64,000 nt of DNA from Triops longicaudatus (Eukaryota > Arthropoda > Branchiopoda > Notostraca > Triopsidae), in NCBI GenBank assembly GCA_022885665.1, contig JAGQDJ010000023.1, positions 310,001 to 374,000 on the forward strand, in the 5' to 3' direction. The position numbers and the translations under genes were made by a program. The notes below the pieces were generated by a model, which saw nothing but the letters and a program-made list of their open reading frames with translations, had not been told where the DNA came from and made no database searches. Shown here piece after piece: positions 21,255 through 33,300 of the stretch; positions within the stretch are counted from its first letter, which is position 1; every line of letters begins with the position of its first letter.

Positions 21255-23545
21255 CTAACCCGATACCCATCGGAAAATAGCAAAGTAGACGAATTCTAAT
21301 GCATTAATAAGGCTCATTCCAAAACCGACACTCAGAAGACCACCCATGGCAGCTGAAAGAAACGTACGGAGAATTAATAATCTAAAGGATACATGATAGG
21401 ATTTGTGAGTTTACCGAGTAACTCCTCCCAGCCGTATTTGACATCCCGTTTGTAAATAATTGACGAATGTAAATCATAATACACGTGAAGAATGCTGTAG
21501 TCATCACTAAAAATTATTAAATAATTGTGTTAAATTAATCTAAATTTGTATTTATTTTGAGATACTGATTTCCTTCTAAATAAGGACGACTATATTTGTA
21601 TATAATTTAAGTAAAATAATTACAATTTAAAAGTTTGAAATTAGCTTTTGCATATAAAGTATTGAAGCACTACACTTTGTCTTATAGTATTGAAGCTTAT
21701 TTCCAAATTCCTAACATAACTAACCTTTGTATTGGGGATTTTATTGAACTTGCTTGAAATAGAGCCATGTCTTCTACGGATTTATTCAGTGGAGCGTCAG
21801 AAACAATATCAGCACGGTAGTAAGTTTGATTGCAGGCGGAAAGGCAGCCGGGGCAGGAGGGGCTCCAAAAGTTTTGTGAAAAATCGCTTGTGTCAAGTAA
21901 ACACGGATACTCGTGCGGATAACATATTCTATGCGAAGTGATTTCTAAAAAGTACAAAATCGGATACATTTCTACGGAGAGGTTGTCAGTGTACCCGACA
22001 AGTAGTAAGGGATGCAGCTACACGTCTTCATTGCTATTCCTATTTGGCAGTCAATCAAGCAGTTGTTCACAGTATAGACTTTTGACCCCTGTAATTCTTT
22101 TTCACCAGTCATATAGCACCCGCGGTCTAAAGGAGGGTAAAGTAACGGATTTTTTGTTGTAAAAACTCCGGTCACTCTAACGCCGATATTATTCACTCGG
22201 CCAGCTGCTACAGGGAACGATTTCTGTGTCATCCGGGGTATACTAAAGTTGTTATGAACTAACACCTAAGAAATCATTTAGTCCGATTTAATCCTGCAGT
22301 TTAAATCAAAGAAATGCCCGTATACTAACTACACTTGTGTGAACAAAATCTTTTATCCATTCGGTAAACATTCAGTAAGCCATTGTAAAGTTATCCAGTA
22401 TTTTTTCGGAATCCTCTACTTACCCGAAAGCCAACAAACGGCCTGTTGAACAGCTGCTTAGACACAATAGGAGCTTTAAGGATAAGCGTCAATCCTTGTC
22501 TTATTCCGGACTTCGCGGGGCCGAGAGATAGCGTTGGAGGTTTAGTAGCATCACTAAAAAAATGCAGTTTGAAAAGGTGAACTTTTACGACTGATGGCTG
22601 AAGTTTTGACTTCCCTTAGAGATCGGCCTATTCTTTCTCTTGATTTTAGCTCGTGACACTTTCCAGGAATCTTACCTGTCCGGAATGTCTTGTTGACTCC
22701 TTGAATGTTTTTGTGAAATTGGACGCGCGTATGATCTTCTGAAAGAAAACTGAATTAGCGTAGGGCTAGACAAGAGTATGGACACCTGCGAAGGGTAAGC
22801 TGATTGTTAACAGTGCAGCAAACGCCAGCGTCTGTAAGGATTTGTTCAGTAAAATGGCTGCAATTTAAAGCTTTTTCTTGCCAGGAACAAAATTGCAGTA
22901 AATTTTCACAGGACTGTGATGACTATTCCGAACAAAAATATACACTGCTGGAAAAATTTTCAACGAATTAAGTGTTACTTCAAGCAACATCCAAACAATA
23001 TTTTCTTCCGTAAGATTATACGTTGCAAGCAAAGGATAGAATTCTCTTGTAGACCCATTTTTCCCATTACCCAAGCCGCTTAGCATGTATTGCAGCATAG
23101 AACGAAAAACAGGTTGGTGTTTCGTATAGCTGTTTAAATTATTAGAACAATATATAAAAATATATTGTTGTGTGTGTACCCAAGATCAGTAATCATATCA
23201 TGAAATTTCTTTTCGGAGTATTGCTCAGCGTTACATATAGTAAGAGCTGGAAAGTCGTGAAGTGCAACAGGAGCGTTTGCTCGATAGACGGAAACTATAA
23301 AAGGGTTGTATTGGAAGAGATTCAGTAACCCGTGAGCATAGTAAGCAGCGACTGTGACGGATGAAATGAAAAGGGTTATCCATAATAACCTTGAAAGTAA
23401 GAATAGATCGTTAACAGCATCTCATGGCAACTTTAAACGTAAATACTTACTTCTCCATGCAATGTGCGTCGTCGTTGAACATGAACTTCACTCCGTGCAT
23501 AGGAGTGCTTCTTGCAAATAGTTTTGCCTGTTGTAAGGCACCCAT
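21255..23545 (-). CDS. DEG/ENaC channel subunit, array copy 5
   Basis: 482 aa from ten exons with consistent phase: 23545-23451, 23389-23180, 23078-22946, 22922-22786, 22738-22676, 22553-22424, 22265-21995, 21944-21725, 21506-21415, 21352-21255. The N-terminus is short and places the gating motif STPMHGVKFMF close to the start. TM1 is LLWITLFISSVTVAAYYAHG, then FPALTICN. Extracellular landmarks are QSCENL, CSWQEK, GVCCTV, the beta-turn segment SGIRQGLTLIL, NCLIDCQI, CSCIPYYLSG and CPGCLSACNQTYY. The pre-TM2 motif is KYGWEELL; the TM2 filter is GMS. The N-terminal start is the ATG at 23545, as no upstream in-frame ATG is joined by splice signals. The exon pattern is closer to copies 1, 6 and 7 (split TM1 and thumb exons) than to copies 2-4. 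Confidence 0.88.
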
Positions 23546-24301
23546 TGCATTCACTTTACACTTTCAGTTTGCTCTGATTGCGAATAAAGGCTTTAACAAA
23601 CTATTAAGGTACTTGGTAAACTGTATTTGGCACATCAAACCCTTCATGCGCTTGCTCATTTGATGTTTCCTAATTAGCTCTCATTGTTAATAGATATAAC
23701 CAACGGTTTCCGAAGTAGATGAATGTGACAAACTAGACAAATTGACAAGACTTTTCTTTCTAGCAAACACCAAGGCCTTAGAAAATAGACTAGAGTAGTT
23801 CTAATTACAACTCATTCAGACAACAAAGACTCTCCGTCCGACGTATTTTGACAAACAACGATAATTGACAAGCTTCTTCCAATTGCAAACAAACGTTTCC
23901 CTTCAAAGCGGATAAAAGCATAAAAGTCCCACGAAATAATACATTTGTCACAGGAAAATTGACTTTAAAACGCATGAAAGCTTCGCACGGTAACTGCTAC
24001 GACGGATTCATGTGCATCAATAGTTCTCATTAATTCAGTGTAAATTGTTCCTCATTAATGTAAGGCTATTCTGTTGATTACAAAAGCTTCACCGGAATTG
24101 GCTTCGGTGCTCCTTATTTCTATTTTATAATTCACGTCTAGCGTAACGGTCGAGTTAGCCAGGGTAATTTACTTCAACGTTTGCTATCCGATTATGAAGT
24201 TTCTGAATCATAGTGCGTTCAATTGTGAAATTTAGCCCACATAACTATGTTATCATAGAGTACACTACATCGAAATTAGGTCCAATAAATTTGCTACTTA
24301 A

Positions 24302-24546
24302 GCCCCCGGTATGCACAACTTTCAGTATTTTTTAAAAACGAAAGATAGGGACATAATTTCCTGCGGGGGGGTAGATCTCTTATTGTAACTAACAGCTGAG
24401 ATTGAGTGAAGCCAAATAGAAATTCTCTACCGAGGTACAGCCCAATATTGTCATACCAAACCTTAAAATTTCAGAGAGGATATCACTAAACGTACCAGAC
24501 CGATTTCGTGTTATTGTTTCTTAAGGGATTTGTGTATACCGGGGCC
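24302..24546. mobile_element. TTAA-flanked MITE with piggyBac-like ends
   Basis: The 245-bp segment starts GCCCCCGGTATGCAC and ends GTGTATACCGGGGCC. These form terminal inverted repeats of about 15 bp with two mismatches. TTAA lies directly outside both ends (24298-24301 and 24547-24550). TTAA target duplication with C-rich ends is typical of piggyBac transposons. There is no coding capacity, so it is a non-autonomous copy. A related end occurs at 18523-18552. Confidence 0.7.
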
Positions 24547-24938
24547 TTAATGCACTCCATGTTTAACGTGTGTACATTTGAGTGAAACGTAAAAACCTTA
24601 TAAAACCGATTTTCTTACTGCAACTTATAATGTTGCTCATCAAAATAAATATAAGCATGTATTTTACTACACACAAGACGTGTTCTTGAATGATTTTCAA
24701 GATAGAACGCCGGCGTTCTTGTCCAATCGCCTAAAATGATTCAAGTTCGACCATTTCAGCAGAGTGGAACCAGAAACACCAAAAGACTATACTAGAGCAA
24801 TCAGCTACGGAGTTTCTTTTCAGTTTAGTTTATTTGGGTTTTTAGACAAACTAACTCGCCGTTGCGACTCATCGTCGCCTTCGGCTCTCCCAGACAGAGG
24901 CAGTAATGAGCAAAAATGAGATCCGTACGCGACATTTT

Positions 24939-25068
24939 CGGATCATGATCCGTGATCCGACGACTGTACTTCCGGATCATGATCCGTGATCCGCAAATAT
25001 AACGACGGATCAAATTATCCGTTTTTTGATCCGAGAGCCTTCCAAACCACGATTCGGATCATGATCCG
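24939..25068. repeat. Cluster of three perfect CGGATCATGATCCG palindromes
   Basis: The 14-bp perfect palindrome CGGATCATGATCCG occurs at 24939-24952, 24973-24986 and 25055-25068, with extra GATCCG half-sites between. A related GATC-rich cluster lies at 44.8-45.6 kb. It looks like a dispersed repeat family whose right end reads GATCCGCCCATCACTA. Confidence 0.7.
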
Positions 25069-25099
25069 CCCATCACTAGTCAGAAGTTTCTGTCCCATT

Positions 25100-25126
25100 A
25101 AAAAAAAAAAAAAAAAAAAAAAAAAA
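25100..25126 (+). repeat. Poly-A tract next to the GATC repeat cluster
   Basis: A run of 27 A residues begins 32 bases after the last palindrome. It could be the tail of a retroposed sequence or a simple homopolymer. Confidence 0.7.
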
Positions 25127-25236
25127 CTGATACAATAGTACACAAGGATACAATAATATTCTAGGATACAATCTTTCTACTGGTAAAATGCAATGTGGGT
25201 GACATTTGGGGTTCTTCAGTACAGTACACTGGTAAT

Positions 25237-27341
25237 TTAAGACTTGTCAGCAGCCCAGCGAATGGTGTAGAAATAGACACATTCGGCAGCACTAAGCAAT
25301 GAAAATCCAAATCCCAAACCTAGCAGACCACCGGCAGCGGCTAAAATGGAAAACAGGACGTTACACTTGAATGAATAAGCGACATAAGCGTTGACGTACA
25401 TATAAAACCAGGCCAGTCGTACAGTACATCTCGTATGTACCCAGTAACTGCTTCATCAGGAAAATAGAAGTAAATCTTGTTTCTGTAAAGAAAAAATGAT
25501 TGCGATTACGCTATATACTCTTTCCAAACCTCTTACTTACATTGAAGAAAGCGAAGGAACACTTGCAACTTTGACGTTAAAATGTACTTGCTTGCACGTA
25601 ATTAGACAGTTCCCGCAAAGACCGGTTTGGTTGTTTCGTACTTCATCTAAAAAGATTTTAATAGCAATTTTGATCCTTACAGCCATCCGTACACTATACC
25701 TAGAGCTCGCTTCATACACTGAAGAGAGCTTATGCTATCGCAGAAGTTGGTATTATTCGGCTCTGTGAATATGTCATTAGTAAGTTTAAACCCTAAAAAA
25801 AGGAAATTTACTCGCATATGTAAAAGGGGAACATTGACATTTTTCCATAACATATAAGGCAGAACATTCCACCAGACAATTAGGCAAGCTGTACTGCCGG
25901 AATGTTCTCAACTTCCGTTCATCGTTGTTGTAACATCGCCGCTTGGCAACTGGCAACGCATTTGCTGCTTCCGTAGTACCTACGAGCAATGGGTTTATCT
26001 TTACATACGTCTCGCTTTGAGTTGGCACAGCAAAGCCTCTCTGATGAACTTCGGGGTATTCTTCATGGGAATGCACTAATACCTATCAGAATTCACGTGT
26101 ACCACGTTATCATGTATAATACCCAGTTAGCACTGAAAAGACGCTTGGTCCACATCGTGGCACTTGGACGCAACAGGCTTACCTTGTAGCCAACGAAAAA
26201 GGAAGAAGCAAACTCTAAAAGTGTTGGATTTGGCTGTGGTGCCTTTTTCAAAGTCACAGATAATCCGGATCCTATCCCAGCACTAATGGGTCGAAGGAGT
26301 TCGGTCACATTGGAATTCTGCGTCCCGTATGGGCTCCTAAGACACAGTGTTTAACATAAATTTAGAAATATTCAACAAGCACTACGGTGATAACAAACTC
26401 GCCGAAACGTTAGTCAGGAATGGGAAATGAACCACGTTTTTGCTACAAGAAACCTCTGTTAATGCACATTTTTCACCTTTTTCAGTTACTTGTGAACTGC
26501 GAGCGTTTCGGCATCGTATCCTCTTGTTTCTTGCATAACACAACAGAATCCGTCATCAGTCAGTTGCTTGGAGAACAATTCCAAGCATTCCAGATTCCTT
26601 CCGCGCCACGAGCAAGATGTAAGAATGTCCCCACATGATACTCCAATCTGTAGTCATGAATAAAGCTCTTTAATACCAAACTGTGAAATCGTGTGCCAGT
26701 GTCACTATTAAGCTTTGGGTTACCAATTGGGCAATGTTGAGTAACGCAAATTTTGCTTCTTCTGATGTCATGTTATGTGACGCTATATATTCCTGTACAA
26801 TGGGCTCAGTATCTACGAGGAAATTTTCGTCCGAAATTGTCAATCCACGTGCAATGTTCTTCCAGGCTCGCCATGAACTGCTCGCAGTAACCGTTAGCTG
26901 AAGGAGTTAGTGAGCTTACTGTGAGCGGAAACCGACCTTAGATCTGTTTTGTTGGCGTTTGTATGGTTCCGAAAACTTTTCAGAATCTGTGACCTATTCC
27001 TATTGAAATTATCTCCTTGCTGAAAAACCGAACAAATGGTTATCGCTGGCATAAACAGTTCCGCTATTGGGGTCGACGTAGAGTTCAGTCCAATATATGC
27101 CGGTGTCACTTGCCATTTATCCCATAACTTATCCGTAAAATACATGGATATTAAAAGTCCTCCGATGAATAAAATGAGCCATAAAAATCTGCAAAGATTA
27201 CATAACAGCTTAACGATGATACAAGCGTAACACGGCTTACCTTTCACACAAGAATCTCCCTTCTTCCGCGATGTACTTCAGGCCATGCACGGAACTGTTA
27301 AGAAAGTATTCCTTACTTATTTTAACGAATTTCGAAGCCAT
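25237..27341 (-). CDS. DEG/ENaC channel subunit, array copy 6
   Basis: Pickpocket-like channel subunit. Exons: 27341-27241, 27188 to about 26920, an exon ending at 26682 whose start is unresolved, 26647-26490, 26336-26183, 26082-25812, 25762-25700, 25646-25541, 25482-25409, 25340-25237. The gating motif is NSSVHGLKYIAEE, TM1 FLWLILFIGGLLISMYF, then PAITICS. Extracellular cysteine motifs are CGDILTSCSWRGR, GFCCVM, NCLVEC, CQCSPFTYA and CGNCLITCKQVHF. TM2 follows AAAGGLLGLG and has the canonical filter GFS (GFSLLSAAE), identical over this stretch to copy 7. The pre-TM2 motif is DVLYDWPG, less conserved than the YGW of its sisters. The exon 2/3 junction has more than one phase-compatible choice (acceptors near 26860-26885), so about 10 residues after TM1 are uncertain. 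Confidence 0.85.
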
Positions 27342-27726
27342 TTATGACAGCGACAGTACCCGAACTTCTCAAACGTAGCCAGAGAAAACAATGAACATAA
27401 ACGGTTATTCGCCTCGAATGTTTTTCAGTGGTAAAGTGCACTAAAATAAAGGAGAGAAATACAGTAATTAGGGGCCTTAGCCCCTCTGTCACTTCTGGCT
27501 TCGCATTAAACTTGCACGAAGCTCATTATAATGTCTGTATTGGGAAAATGTCATGCAGCATCTAAATGCACTAGACAACTGTAGCTTTGCCAAGAAGTGA
27601 CAAGCTGATATAAAATTTAACATGCGTCATAGGCATATTAACGATGAAGTGGGAGCGAATGAAAAAGGGTAAAACGGGTATGGGATACACTTTCAAGTAC
27701 CTCTAGTCATTTTCAATTTAAATATG
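27342..27726. other. Intergenic spacer between DEG/ENaC copies 6 and 7
   Basis: About 385 bp, AT-rich, no coding exon visible. Confidence 0.5.
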
Positions 27727-29986
27727 CTAACATATATTGGTGTTGAAATCTAAGTTAACAACAGCAAGATGCGTTTGCTTTACGGACGGGTCGTAGTGTG
27801 ACACAGTTTTACTATTGCGAGAGAAAAAGCGACGCCAATTTAAGAAAAACCAACGAATGGTGAAGAAATAGACTATCTCTGCAGCACTCAGCAGACTAAA
27901 TCCAAAACCCAAGCCGAAGTTCCCTCCAGAAGCAGCTTTTTCGTTTTAAGAATTAAAAATTCAAAATGTATTTTTTATCGCAATTTCTGTGGGTTTGTAT
28001 GGATGCCTTACCTACAAAATCTGAAATACCAAATAACTCATCTGTTATGTAATTTATACCAAAACGGCTCTGGTGAAAAAGATGCAGTATGACAACGTTG
28101 GGAGGCATAACATTAGATCTACGAGAAGGTGGCCTGTGATTGAACGAACTTTACCTTTTTGTAACAGTCGCCACATAATAATTACCTTTTATTCGGCTGG
28201 AAAAAGGCCTCCGCTATTGGCCCATAAGTTACGTCCACGTTGAAAAACGTATCTTCACAAGTAGGCAAACATTTCTCCGCTATTTCATCACCTCTAGATG
28301 TGTCAACTAAGGGCGCACAATTGATTTATAGGATCCCCACGTGTAAACATGCTTAGTTTAAAATTTTGGAGTATACTTACGCATTACATCTAACAGACAT
28401 CGGTATTGCGAAATGTTGCATGTTCTCGGACCTTGTTCAAAAGCGAAGGTGTAAGGCACGCAGTTACAAGCTTCTTTCACGTTCATCGTCATGCTCTCAG
28501 CGAAGCAATTGACCAAAGAATAGTTTGTGAAATAATTAAGTGTATGCTCTTCGTTGTTATCGAAAATAGAACACATTCTTTCCGAAGGAGGAATCGAGCT
28601 GATCTTATTGGTAGCTGAGACGTGGTATGCACTAATCGCAGCAAAAGCTTCGGTACTCTCACTTACAGGGAAGCCTTTTTCTTCCGGTTCGGCTATGTCT
28701 TCCGGGTGGTGTACTTGAACCTAGAAATACATAAAAATCGGCAGTAAATCTAATAATGCTTTTCCACAACTGTACCTGAAAACCCACGTAACCTGAAGTA
28801 GTAACAATGTACTCCGAAACATTCGGTTGTAGATGAAGCGTCAAACCATTGCTAACGCCTTCTGAAGTACCCATTACGCGCCAACTTGACGTATTCTCAT
28901 TTCGGTGACTAAACCACAGTTCCGATATAATCAAATACACAAAATGTACATGAAATCGTTAATGAAAGAAAACAAAATAATTAAGTAAACAAATACAAAT
29001 TTTGTACAATAATACAATCATAAGAACGTTATTGCGCAAAAGTCGAAATGAGGTCATTTTTATATATATACCTGGCAAGAGGTTTCATTCTTTCTACGGG
29101 ATCGTACGTATTAAACGCGCAACAGTATCCACTATCAGTCGGCCATAAGTGGAAAAGTTCCACACAACTTGTGTTTCCTTGCCAAGTACAAACTTGAACC
29201 ATATCTTCACATGGTTGAGCCACCTATCGAAACGATCGGTCATGAAAATATTGCGTTCATGAAACAGCAAAAATATTGCTTGCTTCTCTCATTAACAGTA
29301 GAACATCCTCGCCGGTGAGATTGAACTTTAGCATGGTGTTTTCGTGCTTTCTCACTTCTGCGTTGGACATTTCTCGAGGACTGGCAACCGCTATAATCAA
29401 CTGTGCAATGTCCCGCAGAGTTCCTTCTTCAACATCATTCCAGTTATTTCTAGTACAAGATAACGTTTATAATCGGGGACAAGTACAACTAAAAGCTGCA
29501 TCGAACTTTCCCAGCCATGTAAGTAGCCTGGACCTTACGACTTTGTTCACATTGCAAATTGTAACGCCAGAAAAAGGCAAATCACGGACTGGGTACGACG
29601 TGGAGTCTAAAGCCGTGTAAACCGGTGATTCGTCCCACTTCTGCCACATTTTTATAGTCAAGTACACTGTGAGACTTAGCGAGCAGCCAAATAAAAATAT
29701 CCAGAGAATTCTGTACGAAATACTAATTCATATTCTAAATCTCAGTCAGCCAGTTACTAACTTGCCTTTCAATCCAATGTCTTTTCTCGTCCGCAATGTA
29801 TTTCAGCCCGTGCATACTTGAAGACGACAGCCACTCCTTAGTAATTGTCCCAAGACCAACTGTCTCCTCCATTTCTTTCTTTGCTTTTCGATTTGTCTCA
29901 GTGCGAGTTTTAAAAATTTTCCTCTCAGGATGGTCTGACGCAAAATTTGCAACTTTTAGCTCCAAAATCCGCTCTTGTCGAAACAT
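27727..29986 (-). CDS. DEG/ENaC channel subunit, array copy 7, with two GC-AG introns
   Basis: 550 aa from nine exons: 29986-29766, 29710-29507, 29449-29284, 29223-29072, 28908-28776, 28720-28381, 28306-28186, 28118-28012, 27935-27727. The model closes in frame only if introns 1 and 3 use GC donors (AG|GCAAGT after 29766 and AA|GCAAGC after 29284). The N-terminal cytosolic part is basic and longer than in the sister genes, then the gating motif SSSMHGLKYIAD. TM1 is ILWIFLFGCSLSLTVYLTIK. Extracellular motifs are QPCEDM, CTWQGN, GYCCAF, NCFAES, CNCVPYTFAF and KCLPTCEDTFF. TM2 has the canonical filter GFS (GFSLLSAAE). The thumb exon is fused with the exon that is separate in other copies, and the C-terminal tail after TM2 is the longest of the array. 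First gene of the array in transcription order; CCAR1 lies 385 bp away. Confidence 0.9.
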
Positions 29987-30370
29987 CGCTTCACAGGTAG
30001 AATTGACCTACAGTATTACTTTGACTAGAGCCACAAAGACACTAAGAGACAATTCAAGCTTCCCAGTCCTTGTTTAGGTACTGTCGATTTTGACAACAAG
30101 CTGCCTAACGATCTGTAACGTCGCATTTCCCTTTTTCCTTTGAAATGTCAGTCAGACTTGTCATACATATTGAAGCTCCAAACGAGCACCTGCGAGACTC
30201 CCACGCTGTTAGAGTATTTTTCGAGAATCAATAAAGAAAAAACGCCCAGCCCGCGAAATAAGGAGCAGGATCTTATTGTCACACATCCTTGTTCTTACAA
30301 ATCTAAAACTAAAGTCACTAAGCTCAACAGGATTTCACTAGGCACACGAAAACAAAATTTACTCCACAGG
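29987..30370. other. Spacer between DEG/ENaC copy 7 and the CCAR1 stop codon
   Basis: About 385 bp containing the copy 7 promoter side and the CCAR1 3' UTR. An open plus-strand frame that continues into CCAR1 (30140-30661) is antisense and has no domain. Confidence 0.5.
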
Positions 30371-33300
30371 TTATTCATTGAGACCAGGTATTTCAGCTTC
30401 GGTTTTACAGGCCGTATCATTTCCTTTGATCGCAACTGTCTTGGCATTTGTGACCATGTTTTCAATGTCTTTTCTCTTTTTCGCTGCGGTTGTGATGTCA
30501 TAAATTCGATTAATCGCCTCAAGCAGGTGGTCCTTCTCTTCCTACACGTGGAAATGTACACCAAACTCGTTAAAACAGAAAATCATGGGGCTAGTTTGCA
30601 GATTACTTTCAAAGAAACAATTCTGGCGTCAGATGCTTTCAGCTTTTCTTGCTGTTCATGAAGGTTTTGAGTGACGAGCTCCAAGGCAGATGACTTTTCT
30701 TTTGCCACGCCCTTAAGCTCTTCTATATATCAAAAGGCGTCAAGTGTATTATTACTATCTTCGACATAAGTTACCTAGCTCAGATTCCCTGTCACGCAAG
30801 CGATGTTCCACGCCAAATCGTGTCTTCTCAGAACGTTGCAGTTTCGACAGCAGTTGTTCTACATCTACCACACTTCCTTTGTAATGAACAATACCCGGTT
30901 CACTACTGTTGGCTGACTTGTCATCTGCAAGTTCTTTGGCGACCTTAAATAATTTGTTTCCTACAGGAAGGATGGAAAAATCTTATTACCGGGCCAAAGT
31001 TGACATTCGTGACATACCCGCAGCCAGTTCTCGCAGTAAATGTGAATTATCCTCCTCGCCCTCTGCGATGTTCACGTGTGTCTTCTCCGCAAGTTTGCGA
31101 TAGTGGAAGGCATTTTTTGTTGACACCTTTTGAACAAGCTTCTTCACCTGGGCTCGTGTCAGATTGAGACCCAGTGTAAATAGCAACTCCTCTAGGTCTT
31201 TGTCAAGTATGTATCCACTATGGCCTAAATCGAAATAAGCTCCAGCTAGAAGCAACGTGTTGTCCGTCACCAAGGTAAGCTCTTTGACAACTTTCACTTC
31301 CTGCGAAAAACATTACATAGCTAAAAAGTTCACTATCAACAATCTTGAGAATCTGACTTCTATTTCCGTAGGTTTCGCTTCGTCACTAACAACCATTGCA
31401 TCATCTTTACACTCTCCATTGGTCTCCTTTTTTTCATCGTTATCCTCATCTTTCTTTTCTTTTTTCTTCGCCTTATCACGCTTTTTGTCCTAAAGTCCCC
31501 ATTATTAAAGATTCTCGCTCAACATGAAGATAATGTTTTCTCTTACTTTCTCATCTTTGTCCACTTTGGACATATCCGGCGCTTCATGCAACGCTCGATA
31601 GATACGAAACCCGAAGTCCCGCAACAGCATTTCGTTAAAGAGCTCACTGAAGAGGCTGACTTCAAACGAGTGTTCCTACACATGTACTCTAAACTGGTAA
31701 ACACTCTTCAAGTTTACTTTATCCAAGTACTACCTTATTGTCTTCCTGTCGATAGTCAAGTAAGAGTGACAAACTCATTACAGAACATTCCAACTTGCCT
31801 CCTTTGGCTATTTTCGACGGGTACACCAAAACATGAGGCTTGTCAGGCAACTTATACAGCCTCTTAAGTGCTAAGTTTTCCTTCTTGGTTTCCACAGGCG
31901 CAGGCTGAAACACAAAAGGATTATTCGCACATAACATCAATCCAAGCTACGTCATCATACGTTGGATTCGGCAGTGGGGGGCCTTTCCGATGAACCTTCT
32001 TCTTTGACTTCCGTTTCTTCGGGTTTCACGTCCTCGTTACCTTCCTGTTCCGCTTCGCTTTTGACTGCTTTGTTAAGTCGCGCCACTAGCTGGGATTTCA
32101 AGCCTTTCGAAGGCAGTGAACGAACTTCCAATTCTGCTCGCAGTTCAGCAACCTGAAACAAAACAAAAAAGGGAAGAAAAAAAGACGTTACAAAATCAAA
32201 AATACTCTAATTTATAAGTACATTAGAGAAATCACAAAAAGATCAACTTAACAAACATCTGAAATGAAAAAGTACAAAAATAAACATACAATATAAAATC
32301 ACTTCTCGAGTTACCAAGAACATAGTTTTTTATTCTATTTACAAATCTGCAATACGTACGTTCATAGTTTTGGTATCTAACGCTGAGAAGTGCGTTGGTT
32401 CTTTCCTGGGCTCTACCGGCTCGATATCTTCCATGGCCTCGTCGCCCTGTAAACAGAACAGGACTCGTGTGAGACTCGATTTCGTTAGACACTGTGAAGT
32501 GTGAGCACAGAAGTCTCCTCGCGTAACATGCTTTGATAAACGGCTCATCATGTAAGACTTAGTCTTCTCTTCCATTTTTCAAATTCCATGTCAGTGTTTA
32601 AGAAAACCCAACCGGAGATCTTTTTAAGTCGTTCAAGACATGTTTACTAATCGACAGTAAAAGATGGGAAGTCAAGACTAAAAGGTAAAATAGTAAAGAT
32701 GCCTTGTTGTCAGCTTCGTCCTCTGTCACCGTCGTCGCTGGAGGTAAGGCGGTTGCGGTAGCTTCCTGATCATCGCCCACCGTCGCAACAGCAGCCGGCA
32801 CAGCAGTAGCAGTCTCGGAAAGAGAATCAATTGTTGAAACAGCCCGCCCCGGCATATTCGTTTTCTGTTCAAATTGTTCTAGATGAGAAAGCTGAAGACT
32901 TTGCCACTCCAAATGAGTGGGCAAGCAGCTCCAAACGTCCGGCAAGAAAATGACGACCGTTTCCCGCCGCGCGGGAATCGTGCGACCTTTGTGGGTAGAT
33001 TCTCCTCGTTGGTAATGTATCTCCAGAAATCGATACCTGTGGCCATCAGGAATAATATTATTGCAACATCACCACCAATACCATAATAGCAATGAGTTGT
33101 GGACGGAGCCAAGCAACATCCCCGAAGATATCCAGTAAGACGGATACCTCATTTAAGGATGCGACAGATTTGGGGAGGCAGGACGCAAGTTTAGTAACGA
33201 GGTACCTGAGTAAAAGTACCCTAGAAGCAATAACTTCTGTCCCTCTCTGCAATCACACGCAATTATACCGTACTCGTGACAACACGCCTTTTCACTTACA

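Larger units (their letters stand above)
23546..25236. other. Repeat-rich gap between DEG/ENaC copies 5 and 6
   Basis: About 1.7 kb with no coding exon. It contains a TTAA-flanked MITE (24302-24546), a cluster of GATC-rich palindromes (24939-25068) and a 27-base poly-A run (25100-25126), listed separately. The left part should include the copy 5 promoter. Confidence 0.6.

Noticed and set aside
30140..30661. 173-codon plus-strand open frame
   Set aside because: It overlaps the last CCAR1 exons in antisense, has no domain, and the CCAR1 reading is conserved and fully spliced in phase.
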